A stretch of DNA of 64,000 nucleotides from positions 26,241,501-26,305,500 of the forward strand of contig OX344749.2 in assembly GCA_947034885.2 (NCBI GenBank), given 5' to 3'. Below, in pieces: positions 58,813 to 64,000 of the stretch (position 1 is the first letter of the stretch; each line of letters starts with the position of its first letter). Source of the stretch: Thuidium tamariscinum. Taxonomy: Eukaryota > Streptophyta > Bryopsida > Hypnales > Thuidiaceae. Under the pieces are notes generated by a model. It had not been told where the DNA came from and did no database searches. It saw nothing but the letters and a program-made list of their open reading frames with translations. Made by a program: the position numbers and the translations under genes.

Positions 58813-59733
58813 CCCCTAAAGTTCTTTGACTATGTATTCACCAAAACCCCTCCAAAACTGCCATTTCTAACACAAGTATCAAATATTCGTAAAATATTGT
58901 TTTTGACACATATAACCCTAGGATCTCGTAGTATTCAGGTTTGAGAAGATGAAGAAAAAATTTCAAATTTTTTTACCTCGTGGATTACAAAATATTAGTG
59001 TTTGAAGTTACAAAAATCCTTTTTTTATCACTGTAAAAATACAGGCAGCTACACTTTACAAGCTCACATTTGCATGAAAAGAGTCCAAAATGGTAGTGCT
59101 TCTTTGGATTAATTCTCCAAGTCAAGTTGTCTACATGCTCAAAAAATTTCAAATCATTTGGAATTGGACAACATATAGAAAAAAAATAGTAGGTAAAAAG
59201 AAGTAGAGAATGATTTAAAATACTAAATTGTCAAAAAAAAATTTGGAATTGAAACTTGCCAATCCCAACGGTTCAAATGCTGTAATAAACAACCTACTCC
59301 CAATGTTTTTATTTCTTTCCAAAAATATTGAAAATTGAGTAAAATAAAGGACTTCAAAGTTTATTTTAGAGTAGGAAATCTATAACTACCTGCAAACTAA
59401 AACTCTTCATAACTTTTGACTCATTAGTCCAAATGGAATGATTCAAAGCTTTCCACGTATATATAAATCTATTAAACAAATTTCAAATTTTTATTTTCTA
59501 AAAAAGTCATTTTTTCTAATCTGCCCAAATTGCCCGAGTTGAGAAATAAACAACATATCATGCGATAACTTTTTAACCATTTAGTCAAAAGTCACGAAAA
59601 TTGTTGGGCTTTGAAGATATTCCTCGTCCACACCTTCTATTAAAATTTGGTCCCAAAATATGAAAATCTCTAGCCACACTTACCTGCCCAAAATAGTTAT
59701 GATGCCAAAAAAGGCATGTTGGTCCTTTAGGGG
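58813..59733. mobile_element. PiggyBac-type MITE, 921 bp
   Basis: Perfect TTAA pair (58809-58812, 59734-59737). CCCCTAAAGTTCTTTGAC on the left, and from the other strand CCCCTAAAGGACCAACATG on the right. The interior is the reverse complement of 21927-22852 along most of its length. Confidence 0.82.
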
Positions 59734-59737
59734 TTAA

Positions 59738-60240
59738 TGGTGAAGATGTCAATCTACCCAAAGGTATAATTATACATGATTGTTATAAAATATGCAATAA
59801 TGGCCTTGAAATTTTTTAAGATGAAGGGATGAGGTGTAAATTATGTTCAAATCCTTTAGACTTGAATTACAAAATATATTGTAAGCTTATGTTGAATTTA
59901 AAGATTTGCCAAAGTTTCATAATTCAAAACCTATTGCATTATCATGCACTTAACAAAAGCTGCAAAAACTTTATTGCTTAGAAAAAGGATATGCCCTATC
60001 GGGATTAATTATACAATGTGAAGTGAAATTGTTTTGTGCATTATGTAAGTTAGACTCTATTTTTTATGCTTCAAATTTACAAATGGAAATAACAATGCAC
60101 ATTACTTATTCTTTTGTATTGAATCAAAATAACCTCATGACTAATATAACACCATACTTGAGTGATAACAACAACAAAGTTTGAGTATGGTGTTATACAT
60201 GAATATGAGTCACTGCACTTGATGGCCGCAACCAATTGAT
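59738..60240. other. 3' flank of the CYP704-like gene
   Basis: AT-rich. Holds a spaced inverted repeat, CACCATACTTGAGTG (about 60150) and TTGAGTATGGTGTTATA (about 60180). The 3' UTR presumably lies here; no polyadenylation signal can be fixed. Confidence 0.4.
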
Positions 60241-63200
60241 TCATATTTTGCGCTTGCTAATGGTGACTGCAAGGCCATCCACAAAGATCAAGGAAAGCAT
60301 GGCTTTGTAGGCGTATCTGTGTCCTGGGACCAGTTGGAAATCAAAAAACTGTGTCAAAAGGGCAAGTGTGATCTTCATCTGCAAGTAAGAGGAGTCCTTG
60401 CCCAAACACAACCGCGGACCACCCTGCACAAATTCCAATTGTTACAACAACATCCTCAGAGAGTTCAGTTACAAGCTAGCTCTTATATATGCCGATAGTC
60501 TGCAAGGTCTGATAGTCGACTTGTCCATTTGAACACAAGTTGTACAAATACACACAAATATGCAAGTGTTTATACATTTAGTCACTCTCAGGTTTCAGTC
60601 AAATGGTTATTGAGTAATGAGTACGTGCGAGTCAATAAATTAAAACAAAACTCCGCTATCAGGATCGATGTACTATCAGGATACAGACTTTCTTTTTAAA
60701 AAGTTACTGATTTGCATCTAATCATGTATCTGGTCTGAAAGACTGAAACCCTCTAAAATGTATTAATGTCGGTACTTACTTAATCAAAGCCTGTTATAAA
60801 TTACTCGTTCAGATCGGTCTTTTTGATGACTGAAGAACTTGAGCGACGAATGTGGGAGTGCGATGTTCGATAACACTGAGTTTATGAAAAATAATTTAGA
60901 AGACCGTCTTACTTGGAAGGCAATGTATTTGAAGTTGGATTCCGGTTGGAAGATGCCGTTTTTAATCCATCTTTCGGGCTTGAATTCGGAAGCATCAGGA
61001 CCCCAGACATACGGCATGCGTGCCATGCCATAGGCTTGAAATATAACAAGATCTCCTTTCCTCACCATAGAGCCGTCAGGTAGAATGTCATCTCCCGCTG
61101 CCTGCTTGGCATTCTGTACCAAGTTTCCACTTTTTAATCAGTTGATATTACACCCAGTTACAGCCAACCCATGCATATTACTCTACTTTCCGATTGAGAA
61201 TGAGAATGGAATAACAATTGCAAAAATAATTTATGAATAGGAAGTCTTGTGAAATTGATGAACTCATGTCCTGTTTTATATATCCAGGGATTCTTGATCT
61301 TACCAAGGGCAAAGGTGGATACAGTCGCATGGTTTCTGTGAGAGTGGCGTGCAAATAGGTTAATGATCCCACATTGTCGAAGTTTAGAAGCTCAGCAAAT
61401 GCCTGAATGGCTTCCTCCTCAGATTGGTGGTCCTGCTTCTCTGTTCAAGGAACATTCAAGATAATTTAGAACTGCTCATTTCATGACAACGATGAGTTTC
61501 TAAATGCAAACATTTAATTTGGCTCATGAACTGACTTCAGTTGCTGATTTCTAATGGCATGTTTCATTGGAAAAACTGATGCACGCAAGTAATGCTTTTA
61601 TAAGAATCTTCAAAGTTTTTCTCCTTGAGGTCGAAAATCAAGAGTATGCTAATTTCAAATCTTTAACCCCATTACACTTAATAGACAGTTTGTCTCATTC
61701 ATTGATTCAGTAAATTTCAAAAATGCGTATGTCAGTTACATTTGTTTACTGTAAGGCCTTTTGTCATTTGATTGAACCACTGGTTTTAAACAATTTGAAA
61801 ATTGCATTTTGGTAATATCGTACAAATGCCAATGACCGGTCACATACGACTTAGCCATAGTTTCGTAGTTTGTCGGTAACACTGAAATCTTACTATTTTG
61901 AAAATGCTGAATACCAATGGAATTGACTCCCTGCCAGGTAGGTACAACAAGAAATTTTAGATTTCCTGAAAAAAGGTGTGGCTTTTCTTAATTAGTTGAC
62001 ATTGGTTTGTAGCTATTATGAGAAAACGAGACGCCATTGCCCTTCACCGGACGGTTCATGAACGAGCCTCTTACTTTTTGTATTCACTAGTCATTTTTTC
62101 TTAATATTCACAAGACAATTCAATACGCATGCCTGGTGAGCTGTCCGTTTATTGCAAATTCCGTTTATTTGCATTTCTTACGATACTCGTTTTAAACATT
62201 TGAAAAGTTTGAATTGAAGGATTGGAAACATACCACGAGAGGAGTGAAGGTTCTGGAGTTCGGCAAGCTCTTGGCGAACTTTGTCACAGACGTGCGGATG
62301 GGTAGCCAATAGGAAGATCGTCCAGCAAATGGCAGCTGAGGTGGAGTCTTTTCCGGCCAAAATATAGTTGATCATGATGTCACGCAGAGCTCGGTCCCCA
62401 AACCGGTTGTCGCCCTGCTTGCTCATCTTCACAAATCTTGACAGAAGATCATCTTTCTCCTGCACAAATACGGACTCACTACGCTCAGAGCCTCAGAGAG
62501 AGAGGACCAGTACCAACCAATTCATTTATGCCATAATCAGTATGCAGCGCCGCTCAGTAACTGCCAATTGATTCATTAATGAGCCTGGCAACGTACATCT
62601 ATTCATGCTTGAGTTCTCACGGAAGTTCAATTAGCTAGGAATCCTAAACGTCAATTTTGTTAAATTGCTGGAATTCCATTACTTGGGCAATTTTCTGGAG
62701 CTAGGCGCCCAGTTTAGTTTAAACAGAATTGACGATCATGTCAGTCGAGTTTCGATCGTTGCAAGCCCAAGTCCCAAGCTAGCTACAGTAGTTCCCAGTT
62801 AATTTGTTCCCGACCTCATTGACTTGTTCCATCTGGTGTCCTTCCGGCATCTCCTTTTTTCGCCGCTGAATGAGTTCGTACGAGAACGCGTCGAGAGCGG
62901 CCACGGCTTTCTTGAATCTGCGCTCTTGCCCCAGTTGCAAAAACTTCTCCAGCTTCCAGAACGGGTGGGCGAAGCGAAGGAAGGAACACACGCTGGCCGT
63001 GTCGTAGTTCTGGGACACCCGAATCACGGGCAAGTCGGGGGCCAAGCTGCCCAGGTCCACGCCGAAGGCGATTCGCACCGTCGTGTCCAATGTCATGCGG
63101 GTCACAAGTTCCTGCTCAATTGACGTAAATGCATTTCGATCGGTCCAGTCAATCATAATATATAGCTTCAACATATTCAATTTGCATTGAGCTTACCTAC

Positions 63201-63725
63201 TAAAGTTCAATCGCCCCCTCTCTCCGAGATCAAGAACTTAAAATCTTAAATTGTGTAGCAAAGATTGGGCGAAACTTGCTGATGAGAAACACTAAGACGC
63301 GATTCCAAAGTTGGCACTCAGCGTGTCTACTAAATCCAGCTTGTCCAAAATGTACAAGGTTTTGGAGTATCCGAGTAAGATTGCTGAAAAAAATGTTTGC
63401 ATGTAAACTTGCTGAAATTGCAAGAATCTGCAAGAATCTGTCAAGAAATGTTTCCTTTACATGCCTGCAATTAATTACAATTTCTAATAAGGCATGCAGA
63501 TTCGAGCAAGTGACAAATCGGTCGGAGTTGGTGTTTAATTATATACCTGCAAATCGAATTGCTTGTTGGATTTTGATTTGTCGAGGATTCTGTGGGCCAG
63601 TCGTGTGGCGTACTCAGCAAAGACATGAGTGCTGAAAGTGCGCAGTCGAATTGCTGCAAACTCAATGGCAGCCACTTTCCGCTGGTGAATCCACAAATTC
63701 CCGTCCGCGTTGAAGATTCCTTGCC
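60241..63725 (-). CDS. Cytochrome P450, CYP704-like (CYP86 clan), 5' end outside window
   Basis: Plant CYP704 enzymes hydroxylate long-chain fatty acids; CYP704B acts in sporopollenin precursor synthesis in spore and pollen walls. Six exons read on the minus strand: 63725-63547, 63111-62815 (or 62824), 62459-62234, 61440-61304, 61113-60913 and 60423-60241, about 407 codons with consistent phases. In order: [15 protein letters not shown] with the helix-C Wxxx[27 protein letters not shown] in helix [18 protein letters not shown] with Exx[21 protein letters not shown]; and the haem loop [12 protein letters not shown], split by the last intron after FQ. The missing ~115 N-terminal residues should lie beyond position 64000. 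No stop interrupts the joined exons. The CYP704 assignment rests on the DDILPDG and GPRxCLGKD patterns; other CYP86-clan families are possible. Confidence 0.85.
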
Positions 63726-64000
63726 CTAAAAAGTCATTGTTGATGCCAATAATTCTAGACCCCTAAATTTTTTCAGGTCGACATTCCACAAACACCAAAC
63801 AACCACCCAGGTTCAGTAATGGGCTGTTTGAATGTCCAAAATTCATTTCGATCGGACGGATATGTAATAAAGTCCTAGCTCATCGAACGTATGAATGGCC
63901 ATAACAGAGGAGCAATCTAGCCAATTTGTTAAAGAGTAGCCAAGCTTCTTGACACTGTAATGCTAACGTCATTAAACGTCGGATGAATCTTTTTAGACAG
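63726..64000 (-). other. Intron or upstream region of the CYP704-like gene
   Basis: No coding sequence with P450 similarity is seen here. The acceptor TTTTTAG before 63725 shows that a further upstream exon must exist outside the window. Confidence 0.6.

Noticed and set aside
1..64000. tRNA, rRNA, CRISPR arrays, or organellar and bacterial inserts
   Set aside because: No such sequence or structure was recognised on either strand by eye; a covariance-model scan would be needed to exclude small RNAs.

Overview
The window looks like nuclear DNA of a land plant. It is very AT-rich, dense in small transposons, and holds two intron-containing cytochrome P450 genes whose GC-rich exons stand out from their surroundings. 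One is a plant CYP71-clan enzyme. The other matches CYP704 of the CYP86 clan, a family tied to spore and pollen wall lipids. With a piggyBac-type DNA transposon also present, I lean towards a spore-bearing plant (bryophyte, lycophyte or fern), but the sequence does not settle the lineage. No organellar, bacterial or viral genes, rRNA, tRNA or CRISPR arrays were recognised.

Layout. 1-13.3 kb: two minus-strand copies of an LTR-like repeat (LTR about 0.88 kb plus leader), separated by a decayed PIF/Harbinger accessory gene (about 5.5-6.3 kb), a TTAA-flanked MITE and a CACTA foldback MITE. 13.3-39.2 kb: a gene-free field of short elements. These are mainly TTAA-flanked piggyBac-type MITEs, a second MITE family with AT-rich 4-bp target duplications, a Mutator-like MITE, a roughly 0.8-kb inverted repeat (19.4-20.2 kb) and an odd tract of recurring CCAA..TTGG motifs (28.6-30.1 kb). 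39.9-40.9 kb: exon-like fragments of an unrecognised, probably broken gene. 41.9-45.2 kb: a complete three-exon CYP71-clan P450 (plus strand, 521 aa). 46.06-52.37 kb: a 6.3-kb piggyBac-like transposon bounded by TTAA, with a minus-strand transposase frame broken by six in-frame stops. 52.8-59.7 kb: more MITEs. 60.2-63.7 kb and beyond: a CYP704-like P450 (minus strand, six exons visible) whose 5' end lies outside the window.

The main discovery signal is the piggyBac system. The large element shares its outer ~55 bp, including a subterminal palindrome, with a 221-bp MITE 20 kb away. At least ten further TTAA-flanked elements with CCCC...GGGG ends are scattered through the window; together with the large element they cover roughly a fifth of it. 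The transposase keeps one frame over 1,061 codons with no indel, yet carries four TAG and two TGA codons and a catalytic Asp-to-Asn change. All of these can be explained by C-to-T or G-to-A transitions, the signature expected of methylated, silenced DNA. Duplicated segments in the window give empty-site comparisons for four different element families.
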